From Rhodospirillales bacterium (GTDB taxonomy: Bacteria; Pseudomonadota; Alphaproteobacteria; Acetobacterales; Acetobacteraceae), in assembly GCA_018971905.1 (NCBI GenBank), contig JAGWZS010000120.1, positions 1 through 5,906 on the forward strand: a stretch of 5,906 nt of DNA, written 5' to 3'. Shown piece by piece: positions 1-5,339 of the stretch (positions are counted from its first letter, which is position 1; every line of letters starts with the position of its first letter). The notes below the pieces were generated by a model. That model worked only from the letters and a program-made list of their open reading frames with translations, had not been told where the DNA came from and ran no database searches. Position numbers and translations under genes: made by a program.

Positions 1-290
1 TAGGCCATATCAAAAGGCGGGTCCTGGCGCATCAGCACCACATCCATGCCGCCAAGATCGGCCACATGCTCCGGCCCGAACGTATAATGCGCGCCTTCAA
101 CGGCTTGCACGCTCACCGGCTTCACCCGCGCCTTCAGCACCGCATCCTCCAGCCACATATGCGGCACCTCGTAATGCCAGAGCTTGTGGCCGCGGCCTTG
201 AGCTTCCAGCATCAGCGCAAAGGTCGAATCGCCGGTAATGTCGATACCGTGCAGCGGGTCCATCTGCACGGCGATATTCAGAGACGCCAT
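1..290 (-). CDS. gshB: Glutathione synthetase, N-terminal part (cut by window edge)
   Basis: Catalyses the second, ATP-dependent step of glutathione synthesis, joining glycine to gamma-glutamylcysteine in the cytoplasm. Only the first 96 codons are present; the family is usually about 310-320 residues, so the ATP-grasp catalytic domain lies off the left edge. The visible part matches the N-terminal substrate-binding domain: IAVQMDP at residues 6-12, GDSTFALMLEAQGRGH at 20-35 and VVLMRQDPPFDMA at 84-96, all hallmark stretches of bacterial GshB. The ATG at 288-290 is chosen because a GAGG Shine-Dalgarno lies 5 nt upstream and an in-frame TGA closes the frame a few codons further up. It follows the lipoprotein gene by about 30 nt on the same strand, so the two are probably co-transcribed. 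The identification is secure; the state of the rest of the gene is unknown. Confidence 0.95.
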   Translation of the reverse strand, partial: MASLNIAVQMDPLHGIDITGDSTFALMLEAQGRGHKLWHYEVPHMWLEDAVLKARVKPVSVQAVEGAHYTFGPEHVADLGGMDVVLMRQDPPFDMA

Positions 291-305
291 TTCATCCTCA
301 CTTCA

Positions 306-319
306 AGCCTGCGCAGGCT
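306..319. repeat. 14-bp perfect palindrome between lipoprotein gene and gshB
   Basis: AGCCTGCGCAGGCT is a perfect palindrome just after the stop of the leftward lipoprotein gene and upstream of the gshB Shine-Dalgarno. In RNA it could form a short hairpin (5-bp stem, 4-nt loop). No T-tract follows on the transcribed strand, so it is not a convincing terminator. It could be an intercistronic processing or stability element, or chance. Confidence 0.4.
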
Positions 320-320
320 A

Positions 321-701
321 TCAGGAGGCAGCCCCTTGCTCCAGTGCCGCGGCGGTGGTTGGCTTTTCCAAGCTTTGCATACAGCTCTCGGGGTTGTCTC
401 CCGCGTCCGGTATCACGGCTGCCACGCGGGGTATGCCTTGCGCATCCGGGTAAAGAAACACATTCATCCCGCAGCTCGCCGAATGGTAAAGCCAGACCTG
501 CGCTGGCCCGTCCACCCGGCGCAGCAACGGCGCACCCAAATCCGCGTCAAGCACTTGTGGCGAAGAGCCTTGCAGGGCCTGTACCGACACGGGCAACGCG
601 TTATCAGTCAGCGAGGTTTGCGGGGCTGGAGCCGTGCAGGCGCTGAGCAAACCAAGCGTGGCCGCGCACATTACACTCGTGAAAGCCGGCCACTTTGCCA
701 T
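321..701 (-). CDS. Small secreted lipoprotein, function unknown
   Basis: A 126-residue protein with a lipoprotein signal peptide: a lysine near the N-terminus, a hydrophobic stretch, and lipobox L19-S20-A21-C22. Cys22 is the expected lipidation site, and Thr at +2 suggests outer-membrane sorting rather than retention in the inner membrane. The mature part is about 105 residues. Its core, about residues 52-86, has the pattern LGAPLLRRVDGPAQVWLY followed by a Cys and NVFLYPD. I associate this pattern with uncharacterised alphaproteobacterial lipoproteins, loosely like SmpA/BamE-type small lipoproteins, but I cannot assign a function. Two mature cysteines, Cys77 and Cys107, could form a disulfide in the periplasm. 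The ATG at 699-701 has a GAGG 4 nt upstream. The gene precedes gshB by about 30 nt on the same strand, suggesting an operon. The lipoprotein nature is well supported. Confidence 0.85.
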   Translation of the reverse strand: MAKWPAFTSVMCAATLGLLSACTAPAPQTSLTDNALPVSVQALQGSSPQVLDADLGAPLLRRVDGPAQVWLYHSASCGMNVFLYPDAQGIPRVAAVIPDAGDNPESCMQSLEKPTTAAALEQGAAS

Positions 702-851
702 GAAGCCTCAAGGTTTTAAAATTTGCCCATTTCCCCATAACAAATTCAAAATGCGCTGGCACCGGGCAGAATCGCTTATCAACAAATTTTTTTGCCGCGA
801 GCCGCCTGTTCGCGATCACATTTCTTTCAAAACGGCGCCTTATTCATGCCT

Positions 852-880
852 TTGTTACCAGGCAACCTGCGCAGTATGAA
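852..880 (+). promoter_or_regulatory. Candidate sigma-70-type promoter for the 55-residue gene
   Basis: TTGTTA (852-857) and TATGAA (875-880) are separated by exactly 17 nt, close to the housekeeping consensus TTGACA/TATAAT. The predicted start near 887 would give a leader of about 30 nt before the ATG at 917. This was read by eye and not tested. Confidence 0.5.
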
Positions 881-896
881 CAGGCGTCCAGCCTGT
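880..896. repeat. Inverted repeat at the predicted transcription start
   Basis: ACAGGC (880-885) and GCCTGT (891-896) form 6-bp arms around a 5-nt spacer. It adjoins the -10-like hexamer and spans the predicted start site, so it could be an operator or a leader hairpin. It is short enough to be fortuitous. Confidence 0.35.
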
Positions 897-916
897 GACA
901 TGAAAAGGGTAAAGAT

Positions 917-1084
917 ATGCCTGCCAATATGCTGAAAACCGAAGCTCAACTTCGGACCGCCGTGATCGACCGGTTGATCGCCGCCTCTTTGAGCGACGGC
1001 AAACCCGCGCGTGAGGCAACGCTGGAGCGCTGGCGCTCGCTGAGCACCAAGCCCGCACAGACCAGCGAAGGCCAGGCCGCCTGA
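917..1084 (+). CDS. 55-residue protein, function unknown
   Basis: A small protein of 55 residues, MPANMLKTEAQ at the start and EGQAA at the end, that I do not recognise. It has no signal peptide, no hydrophobic segment and no cysteine. Residues about 7-25 (TEAQLRTAVIDRLIAASL) and 31-42 look like amphipathic helices rich in Arg, Glu, Leu and Ala, suggesting a soluble helical protein, possibly a helical hairpin. It is probably real for three reasons: an AAAAGGG Shine-Dalgarno sits 7 nt before the ATG; a promoter-like pair with 17-nt spacing lies upstream; and a stem-loop with a T-rich tail follows the stop. The codons are those of a GC-rich gene. It is divergent from the lipoprotein gene and appears monocistronic. 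An in-frame TGA at 896-898 excludes a longer start. Confidence 0.65.
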   Translation: MPANMLKTEAQLRTAVIDRLIAASLSDGKPAREATLERWRSLSTKPAQTSEGQAA

Positions 1085-1137
1085 TACTGGCTTGTCGGCA
1101 CAATCTGGCGGCCCTGTGCGGACGCCCCACATTGTAG

Positions 1138-1163
1138 CCGGCCTTTCTGGGGCCGGGTTTTAT
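1138..1163 (+). terminator. Probable intrinsic terminator after the 55-residue gene
   Basis: CCGGCC (1138-1143) pairs with GGCCGG (1151-1156) across a 7-nt loop, followed by GTTTTAT. The stem is all G+C and the T-tract is short but present. It lies about 55 nt after the stop codon and separates this unit from msrB. Confidence 0.6.
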
Positions 1164-1192
1164 CGGGTTTCCTTAAATATCGCGTTATTTCC

Positions 1193-1230
1193 CTGCCGAC
1201 AGAAACTAGCGCTTGGCCGCTAGGCGGCAG
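1193..1230 (+). promoter_or_regulatory. Nested inverted repeats upstream of msrB
   Basis: CTAGCG (1206-1211) and CGCTAG (1218-1223) form 6-bp arms around 6 nt. Outside them CTGCCG (1193-1198) is complementary to CGGCAG (1225-1230), so a nested hairpin with an asymmetric bulge is possible. A competing stem, GCCGC (1216-1220) with GCGGC (1224-1228), uses part of the same sequence. If transcribed this is a structured leader; if the promoter lies at 1213-1240 the inner dyad instead covers the -35 region and would act as DNA, for example as an operator. The sequence alone does not decide. Confidence 0.45.
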
Positions 1231-1240
1231 GCCCTATATT
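1213..1240 (+). promoter_or_regulatory. Candidate msrB promoter
   Basis: TTGGCC (1213-1218) and TATATT (1235-1240) are 16 nt apart. The -10-like hexamer matches consensus at five of six positions; the -35 is weaker. Transcription would start near 1247, leaving a leader of about 28 nt. A start further upstream, around 1180, is an alternative. Confidence 0.35.
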
Positions 1241-1241
1241 T

Positions 1242-1264
1242 CCTCCAGCCTATCGTGCTGGAGG
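1242..1264 (+). promoter_or_regulatory. Inverted repeat containing the msrB Shine-Dalgarno
   Basis: CCTCCAGC (1242-1249) and GCTGGAGG (1257-1264) are perfect 8-bp arms around a 7-nt spacer. The right arm is the msrB ribosome-binding site (GGAGG), 10 nt before the ATG. In a transcript containing both arms the hairpin would mask the Shine-Dalgarno and lower translation. If transcription begins within the left arm, the dyad would instead be an operator over the start site. Confidence 0.6.
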
Positions 1265-1274
1265 ATAAACTCGA

Positions 1275-1688
1275 ATGAGTGCCATTAATGAAACAGAATT
1301 TCCGTTCACCCTGAGCGACGCCGAATGGCGCCAGCGCCTGACGCCGGATCAATATGCCATTCTGCGGGAGCACGCGACGGAGGCCCCCGGAAGCTGCGCC
1401 CTTAATTACGAGAAGCGGGCAGGCAGCTTCAGCTGTGCCGGCTGCGGCCAGACCCTTTTCGTGGCGAACACCAAATTTGAAAGCGGCACGGGCTGGCCGA
1501 GTTTTAACGACCCGGTTGAAGGCGCCATCGGCACCAATGTCGACCGGAGCCACGGAATGATTCGCATCGAGGCCCATTGCAGTAATTGCGGCGGCCATCT
1601 GGGCCATGTGTTCGAAGATGGCCCGCCGCCAACCGGCCTGCGCTATTGCATCAATGGCCTTGTCCTGAATTTTCATCCGGCGGGCTGA
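1275..1688 (+). CDS. msrB: Peptide-methionine (R)-S-oxide reductase
   Basis: Reduces methionine-R-sulfoxide in oxidised proteins back to methionine, usually with thioredoxin as electron donor. The 137 residues are a complete single-domain MsrB; no signal peptide is seen, so it should be cytoplasmic. Two CxxC pairs, Cys54/Cys57 and Cys102/Cys105, are the structural zinc ligands. FESGTGWPSF (68-77) and the block GHLGHVFEDGPPPTGLRYCIN (107-127) carry the active site, with catalytic Cys125 in RYCIN. The usual resolving-cysteine position in SGCGWPSF is Thr72 here, as in the large subset of MsrB proteins that recycle differently; Cys41 is the only other free cysteine. The ATG at 1275 is supported by GGAGG 10 nt upstream and by the normal N-terminal length. 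The gene appears monocistronic and ends at a bidirectional terminator. Confidence 0.96.
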   Translation: MSAINETEFPFTLSDAEWRQRLTPDQYAILREHATEAPGSCALNYEKRAGSFSCAGCGQTLFVANTKFESGTGWPSFNDPVEGAIGTNVDRSHGMIRIEAHCSNCGGHLGHVFEDGPPPTGLRYCINGLVLNFHPAG

Positions 1689-1721
1689 GGTCTCAGACGG
1701 CACAGCCAGCGTCCGCGCAAT

Positions 1722-1757
1722 AAAAAACCTGCCTTGCTTTGCAAGGCAGGTTTTTTT
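1722..1757. terminator. Strong bidirectional intrinsic terminator between convergent genes
   Basis: CCTGCCTTGC (1728-1737) and GCAAGGCAGG (1741-1750) form a perfect 10-bp stem around a TTT loop. It is flanked by six A on the left and seven T on the right, so it has a T-tract on both strands. It serves msrB from the left and the RTX-type gene from the right. Confidence 0.95.
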
Positions 1758-2193
1758 GAATTCAGCTTGATCAGACGAAGCTGATAACGTGACCGCTGCC
1801 GCTGACGGAAAGCTGCGAGGTGGAAACACCCTTGAGCGTGATCTGCGTGCCGTCGCTGAGCAGGATGCTGGTGCCACCGCCGCCAAACGCCGCCTGCATT
1901 GTGTCGAAGGTGGGGGCATTCGGGCCAAACCCGGTATTATCGATCAAATAGATATGATCGCTGGCACCAAAGTCGGTAATGGTAAGGCTGCTGCCCCCCA
2001 AAGTGGCCAAGCCGCTGCCGGTGGAAACCGCGCCCAGTATGTCATAAACGTTAGAGGCGCCCGTAACGGTGGAGCCGGTCAGGGTCGTCGCGGTCAGATT
2101 GCCCAACAGGAAGTCCTGCGCGCCAGAGCCGCCAGCAGAAACCACGTCGCCTACTGCGGTGGTCATGCCGATGCCAACATTCTCCAGGCCAAC

Positions 2194-2328
2194 CTGGAAC
2201 ACGTTATTAACACCGCCACCGATCAGGGTTTCTGCGCCCACACCGGTATAGAGGTAGTTCTGATTACCACCAGCAATCAGCGTATCGCTGGCGCCGCCGC
2301 CAACCAGCGTGGAATCACCGGTGCCGCC
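2194..2328 (-). repeat. Five degenerate RTX nonapeptide repeats
   Basis: The encoded units are GGTGDSTLV, GGGASDTLI, AGGNQNYLY, TGVGAETLI and GGGVNNVFQ, in perfect 9-residue register. The RTX consensus GGxGxDxUx is kept in the glycines and the hydrophobic position 8. The calcium-binding Asp at position 6 is kept only in the second unit; it is replaced by Ser, Asn, Glu and Asn elsewhere, so calcium binding may be weak or altered. Confidence 0.7.
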
Positions 2329-3036
2329 ATTCAGCAGGTTGAACCCGCCACGGCCACCCACGAAGTAGCCGCCGCCGCTGCCGCCAAAGGCGGTTACCGC
2401 ATTCACGGCGTAGATGTTGCCACCGCCAGCCGTGGTATAGGAGCCGGAGTAGATGGTCTGCGCCGCGCTGGAGTTGTTAATGAAGTCCAGGCTGCCGCCG
2501 GCGTTGGTAAGGAACACCACAGAAGCCTGCGAACTGTCGGACGCCGTAACGGTTGCGACATCGGCACCGCCCACATACACGCGGGTCGTTGCATTGCCGA
2601 CGGTGTTAATCACCTCGTTATGGGTCGAGGCGGACGCAAAGGTCAGCGTGTCGTTGCCGGCGGAGGTAACCGTCTCAGCCGCATCTTTGGCGTAGACCGA
2701 GTCGTTGCCGCCCGCGGCAAAAATCGACCCGGCGCCGCCGCTGACCGAATACGCAACATTGCTGCTTGCCCCGAACAACGCAGCGCCTGTGGCGGAGCTG
2801 CCGCTGATGGAGAGGCTGCCTGGAGCCTGCACAACCAGAGTGGTCGCAGCGGAGTTAACCGTTACGACACCAGAGAACGTGCCCGATACAGAAGCACCGG
2901 TGCTATCGGTATTGGTGATTTCCTCCAGGAAATTACCACCAGAACCCGCAACGCTGCCACCCGTGCCGGCGGCGTTCAGATTTTCAAAACCTGCAGTGGC
3001 TGCGGCAACAGACCCGGAAACACCGCCCAGATATGT

Positions 3037-3039
3037 CTA
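3037..3039 (-). other. In-frame TAG stop at codon 37 of the RTX-type gene
   Basis: The plus-strand triplet CTA reads as TAG on the gene strand, between ...VNSLL and TYLGGV... . There is no frameshift: both flanks read in the same frame with uniform composition, so one base change explains the interruption. Confidence 0.9.
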
Positions 3040-3280
3040 CAGAAGAGAGTTAACGGTCGCGCCCAGCGACGAAGGAACACTGAGCACACCCGAATGGATA
3101 TTCGCCGTACCACCGCCCGCGACTGTTAGATATGACGTACCGCTCATCAGTTACCCTCACTTTCCACCGTTATCCTGGCCTTAGCGTTGCAGTGCAGTAA
3201 AATCAAGCAATAAGCAGCGTCAAAACCCTTAAATTCTTATTGCAAGCGCAACCATCGGAGGTAAATTTTTCGTTATTTGT

Positions 3281-3312
3281 ATCATAAATTGTATATTATT
3301 TTTTATTGTCAA
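3281..3312 (-). promoter_or_regulatory. Candidate promoter for the RTX-type gene
   Basis: On the minus strand a perfect TTGACA (3312-3307) precedes AT-rich sequence holding -10-like options: ATTTAT at 17-nt spacing (3289-3284) and TATGAT at 20 nt (3286-3281). No hexamer combines a good match with ideal spacing, so the -10 is uncertain. The leader to ATG 3147 would be about 125-130 nt. Confidence 0.4.
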
Positions 3313-3315
3313 CAA
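3306..3315. repeat. Short palindrome overlapping the -35 hexamer
   Basis: TTGTCAACAA has TTGT and ACAA arms around 2 nt and includes the minus-strand TTGACA. It shares the TTGT/ACAA half-site wording with the dyad at 3318-3334 next to it, so the two could be related operator sites. Confidence 0.3.
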
Positions 3316-3317
3316 AG

Positions 3318-3334
3318 ATTGTTATTGTAACAAT
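3318..3334. promoter_or_regulatory. Operator-like dyad upstream of the RTX-type promoter
   Basis: ATTGTTA (3318-3324) and TAACAAT (3328-3334) are perfect 7-bp arms around TTG. The site sits just upstream of the minus-strand TTGACA, about where an activator or co-operating repressor would bind. The binding protein is unknown. Confidence 0.45.
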
Positions 3335-3371
3335 TCTTGCCAGCCATGTTTAACTACGTTTATGCAACACA

Positions 3372-3403
3372 TTGACTTAAATAACAGTATTTGTATATAT
3401 AAT
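3372..3403 (+). promoter_or_regulatory. Candidate plus-strand promoter in the AT-rich island
   Basis: TTGACT (3372-3377) is followed by overlapping -10-like hexamers: TATATA at 16-nt or 18-nt spacing and TATAAT at 20 nt. No plus-strand gene follows; a transcript would run antisense into the 3' end of the ClC gene. In DNA this AT-rich such matches can occur by chance. Confidence 0.3.
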
Positions 3404-3415
3404 GCGTATTATATA
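3396..3415. repeat. 20-bp near-perfect palindrome
   Basis: TATATAAT (3396-3403) and ATTATATA (3408-3415) are perfect 8-bp arms around GCGT; only one central pair is mismatched. It overlaps the plus-strand -10 options and places a TATAAT on each strand. It may be an operator, a bidirectional -10 region, or a consequence of AT-richness. Confidence 0.5.
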
Positions 3416-3532
3416 ACTTTATTCTATAATTTTTTATAAAAATTAGTTTTTGAAATTTTATCCACCAACCTCCCTCACGCTTTCTGTTGCGACGCCAAAA
3501 TCTGTGTTACTTTTATTAATCCCCGCCCAAAC

Positions 3533-5296
3533 TTACTCACCTGAAACCTCGCGGCGGCGGCGGTCCAGTTCCTCGCTATAGCGGCGCAGCGCATATTGCT
3601 CGGTCAGCAGCCCCAGCACCTGCCGCGTGTCCGGCCCGTCGAGCACTGCCAGGGCGTCTGCCTCGGCACTCTCAAACGCCGCCAAAGCCTCCTTCACCGT
3701 CATGCCAGGCAGCAGAAAATGATCCTGATGGTGCAATATATCCTGCACACAACGATGCTCTCCCGTTACGGTCGCTGCCTCGGCGGGGTAGGCAATGCCC
3801 GCATATTGCTTGTTCGCATCCACCACCACGGCCCGCTGCGTTGCCCCCAGCGGCACTTCCTGGCGGAACACATCAAGGCTCGTCTCCGGCCGTACCGTCA
3901 TTGACACAGCCCGCATCATGCGCCCCACGGTCAGGGCCTGAATCCAGCCTACATCCATGGCGGAGCGTATCTGCTCTCCGCGCAGATGAAACCGCCAAGT
4001 GGCGAAGGAGTAGCCAAACAGCCGACGCACGGTAATGGTGGCGGCGATGGCAGCGGCCAGCACCGCCATTGTCACCGCGAAATTCTGTGTGCTCTCCAGT
4101 GCCAGAAAGGTCATGGTCATCGGCCCGCCGATGATCGCCGCGGCCACACCGCTCATGCCCACAACCGCGTAAAACCCCACCGGCATCGGTGGCACAAAAG
4201 GCAGGATGCTGATGACCCCCGCAAACACCTTCCCGAACATCGCCCCCAGAAACAGTGACGCGAAGAACAAACCACCACGGAACCCCGCCCCGATGGAAAA
4301 CGCCGAGGCAACAGACTTGGCCAGCAGCAGCCCCAGCGCCACCAGAAACGGAAACCGCACATCTATATAGGTATGCAAAGCGGAATGCCCGGAGGACATC
4401 GCCTGCGGCGTCACGCAACCCAGCAACCCCACCACCGCGCCGCCTAGCAAGGGCCGCAACCAAACGGGTATGCCACTGCGCCGGAACCCCGCCTCGATCA
4501 GCGTCACCCCGCGCATGATCGCGATTCCCGCGATACCGCAGGCAATGCCTTCGATCAGAATAATCCCATAGGTGCCATCCGGCACATCCACCGGCAGAGT
4601 CACACTCAAGGGCGGTGTGCTGAACCCCAAAACCTGCACGGTCAGCGTGCCAAGCAGCGCGGCGATAACCACAAAAGGCAGAGTCGCCACGGAGTAAATG
4701 CCTATAACCAGTTCAATCCCGTAAAAAGCACCGCAGAGTGGCGCGTTAAACGCCCCGGCGATGGCGGCACCCGCGCCGCACCCCACAAGCGTGCGCAAAT
4801 CATTCCGCCTGAGCCGGAAATTCCGCCCCAGCCAGGAGGCTATGCCCGCACCCAGCTGGGCATAGCCCGCCTCCATACCCACCGAGGCGCCAACGCCATT
4901 GGACCAGGCGGTTTGCGCTGCCACGATAATCGAATCCGTCAGCGACATGCGCCCGCCATAGAGCGCGTTGGCCTCAATCGGGTCCACCAGCGGTTTGGGC
5001 CTGAGCTTCGCCAGAAGCCACAACGTAATCCCGAACACCAGGCCGCCCAGCACCGGCACGGCAATGGCGCGCAAAGGGTCAAGCCTGGGCGTTTCAGAAA
5101 GCTCCATCCCTGCACCCAGCTGAAACAGGTTCTGGTGCATCAGAAATGAGATTTCATTGATCAGCGCCACGCCCAGACCGGCGCAAATGCCCACCCCCGC
5201 CGCCAGCAGGGCAAGCCAAACCTCATCCGCCCGCACCAAGGCGCGCAGCAGCGGAGGTATGCGTAGAAAACCCGCGTGGCCGTTTACGTTATCCAC
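3533..5296 (-). CDS. ClC-family chloride channel/transporter with C-terminal CBS pair
   Basis: A ClC membrane protein moving chloride across the inner membrane; 587 residues from GTG 5296. The membrane part (about 25-430) has the many short hydrophobic helices of the fold. GMEAGYAQ (140-147) replaces the usual GREGP/GKEGP filter motif but keeps gating Glu142. LVDPIEAN (103-110) stands where GSGIP is expected, and GGLFFAS (341-347) where GGIFAP is. Tyr429 in GYSFATW may be the central pore tyrosine. GIEL (194-197) keeps the conserved Glu195, but Leu196 falls at the proton-glutamate position of E. coli ClcA. Residues about 446-577 form two CBS domains, usually nucleotide-sensing regulators. The open frame runs upstream to 5719, but that part is antisense to rsmA. 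ATG 5341 overlaps the rsmA ATG and the codons between (TTA, AGA, GTA, CTA, ATA) look non-coding, so GTG 5296 is preferred; TTG 5239 or GTG 5236 are also possible. The family is certain; the start is not. Confidence 0.9.
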   Translation of the reverse strand: MDNVNGHAGFLRIPPLLRALVRADEVWLALLAAGVGICAGLGVALINEISFLMHQNLFQLGAGMELSETPRLDPLRAIAVPVLGGLVFGITLWLLAKLRPKPLVDPIEANALYGGRMSLTDSIIVAAQTAWSNGVGASVGMEAGYAQLGAGIASWLGRNFRLRRNDLRTLVGCGAGAAIAGAFNAPLCGAFYGIELVIGIYSVATLPFVVIAALLGTLTVQVLGFSTPPLSVTLPVDVPDGTYGIILIEGIACGIAGIAIMRGVTLIEAGFRRSGIPVWLRPLLGGAVVGLLGCVTPQAMSSGHSALHTYIDVRFPFLVALGLLLAKSVASAFSIGAGFRGGLFFASLFLGAMFGKVFAGVISILPFVPPMPVGFYAVVGMSGVAAAIIGGPMTMTFLALESTQNFAVTMAVLAAAIAATITVRRLFGYSFATWRFHLRGEQIRSAMDVGWIQALTVGRMMRAVSMTVRPETSLDVFRQEVPLGATQRAVVVDANKQYAGIAYPAEAATVTGEHRCVQDILHHQDHFLLPGMTVKEALAAFESAEADALAVLDGPDTRQVLGLLTEQYALRRYSEELDRRRREVSGE

Positions 5297-5339
5297 ATGT
5301 CTCTGTTGCCACGGTCCGGCATCGGCTAACAAGCGGGCC
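5297..5339. promoter_or_regulatory. Divergent intergenic gap between ClC gene and rsmA
   Basis: With the chosen starts only 43 nt separate the two divergent genes, too little for two full promoters without overlap into coding sequence. I see no convincing -35/-10 pair, and only a weak AGCGGG-like Shine-Dalgarno before the rsmA ATG. The gap may be larger if the ClC protein starts further inside. Confidence 0.3.

Larger units (their letters stand above)
1771..3147 (-). pseudogene. RTX-type secreted repeat protein gene interrupted by an in-frame TAG
   Basis: Reading from ATG 3147 to TGA 1771 the frame spans 458 codons plus stop, broken once by TAG at codon 37 (3037-3039). Both sides encode the same Gly/Ala/Ser/Thr/Val-rich, beta-prone sequence, so this is one gene. 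The start has GAGGG 6 nt upstream, while the first start codon after the TAG (GTG at 2832, codon 106) has no Shine-Dalgarno. No Cys and no signal peptide are seen. GGNDSVYA and AGNDTLTFA (about 146-171) and five degenerate nonapeptides (274-318) resemble RTX calcium-binding repeats. The C-terminus has the LTITDF, LSDGTQITLKGVS pattern and a hydrophobic end (VISFV), as in type I secreted proteins with an uncleaved C-terminal signal. The likely role is a cell-surface or extracellular structural or adhesive protein, but no secretion genes are nearby. The break could be a recent nonsense mutation (CAG to TAG is one step), a sequencing error, or amber readthrough. Confidence 0.8.
3148..3532. other. 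AT-rich non-coding island between the RTX-type and ClC genes
   Basis: No credible coding frame is present on either strand. A hand count over 3261-3460 gives 40 G+C in 200 bases (20%), against clearly GC-rich neighbours. It contains promoter-like hexamers on both strands and at least three dyads (separate entries). It is the upstream control region of the RTX-type gene and the 3' flank of the ClC gene, for which I see no clear terminator. The composition suggests a heavily regulated promoter region, a target for AT-binding silencer proteins, or acquired DNA. Confidence 0.75.

Noticed and set aside
66..719. Plus-strand open frame of 217 codons opposite gshB and the lipoprotein gene
   Set aside because: Arg/His-rich shadow translation; the minus strand encodes recognisable GshB motifs and a proper lipobox protein.
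900..935. An 11-codon upstream frame (ATG at 900) overlapping the start of the 55-residue gene
   Set aside because: It has no Shine-Dalgarno of its own in the short leader and there is no sign of a regulatory peptide; probably chance.
827..1132. Minus-strand open frames of 101 and 91 codons opposite the 55-residue gene
   Set aside because: No Shine-Dalgarno or motif was seen, and two overlapping frames of similar length are typical shadows in GC-rich DNA. The plus-strand small gene has better start and end signals.
1206..1928. Minus-strand open frame of 240 codons across msrB and the terminator
   Set aside because: It is antisense to msrB, runs through the strong terminator, and has no family resemblance.
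2194..2328. Tandem DNA repeat or CRISPR-like array
   Set aside because: The periodicity is at protein level (9 residues, degenerate) and the DNA units are not near-identical, so it is an RTX-type coding repeat.
1789..3129. Long plus-strand open frame (446 codons) opposite the RTX-type gene
   Set aside because: It is the antisense shadow of a GC-rich repetitive gene. It has no Shine-Dalgarno, no recognisable motifs, and it crosses into the terminator-bounded leftward unit, whose RTX features are clear.
3239..3262. TTGC-AAGC-GCAA dyad and a GGAGG motif on the plus strand
   Set aside because: The dyad is short, and the GGAGG is not followed by a start codon at usable distance, so neither supports a gene or a defined site.
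3396..3475. Possible terminator for the ClC gene in the AT-rich island
   Set aside because: Inverted repeats here are almost purely A+T and would make weak stems; no GC-rich stem with a T-tract is seen on the minus strand.
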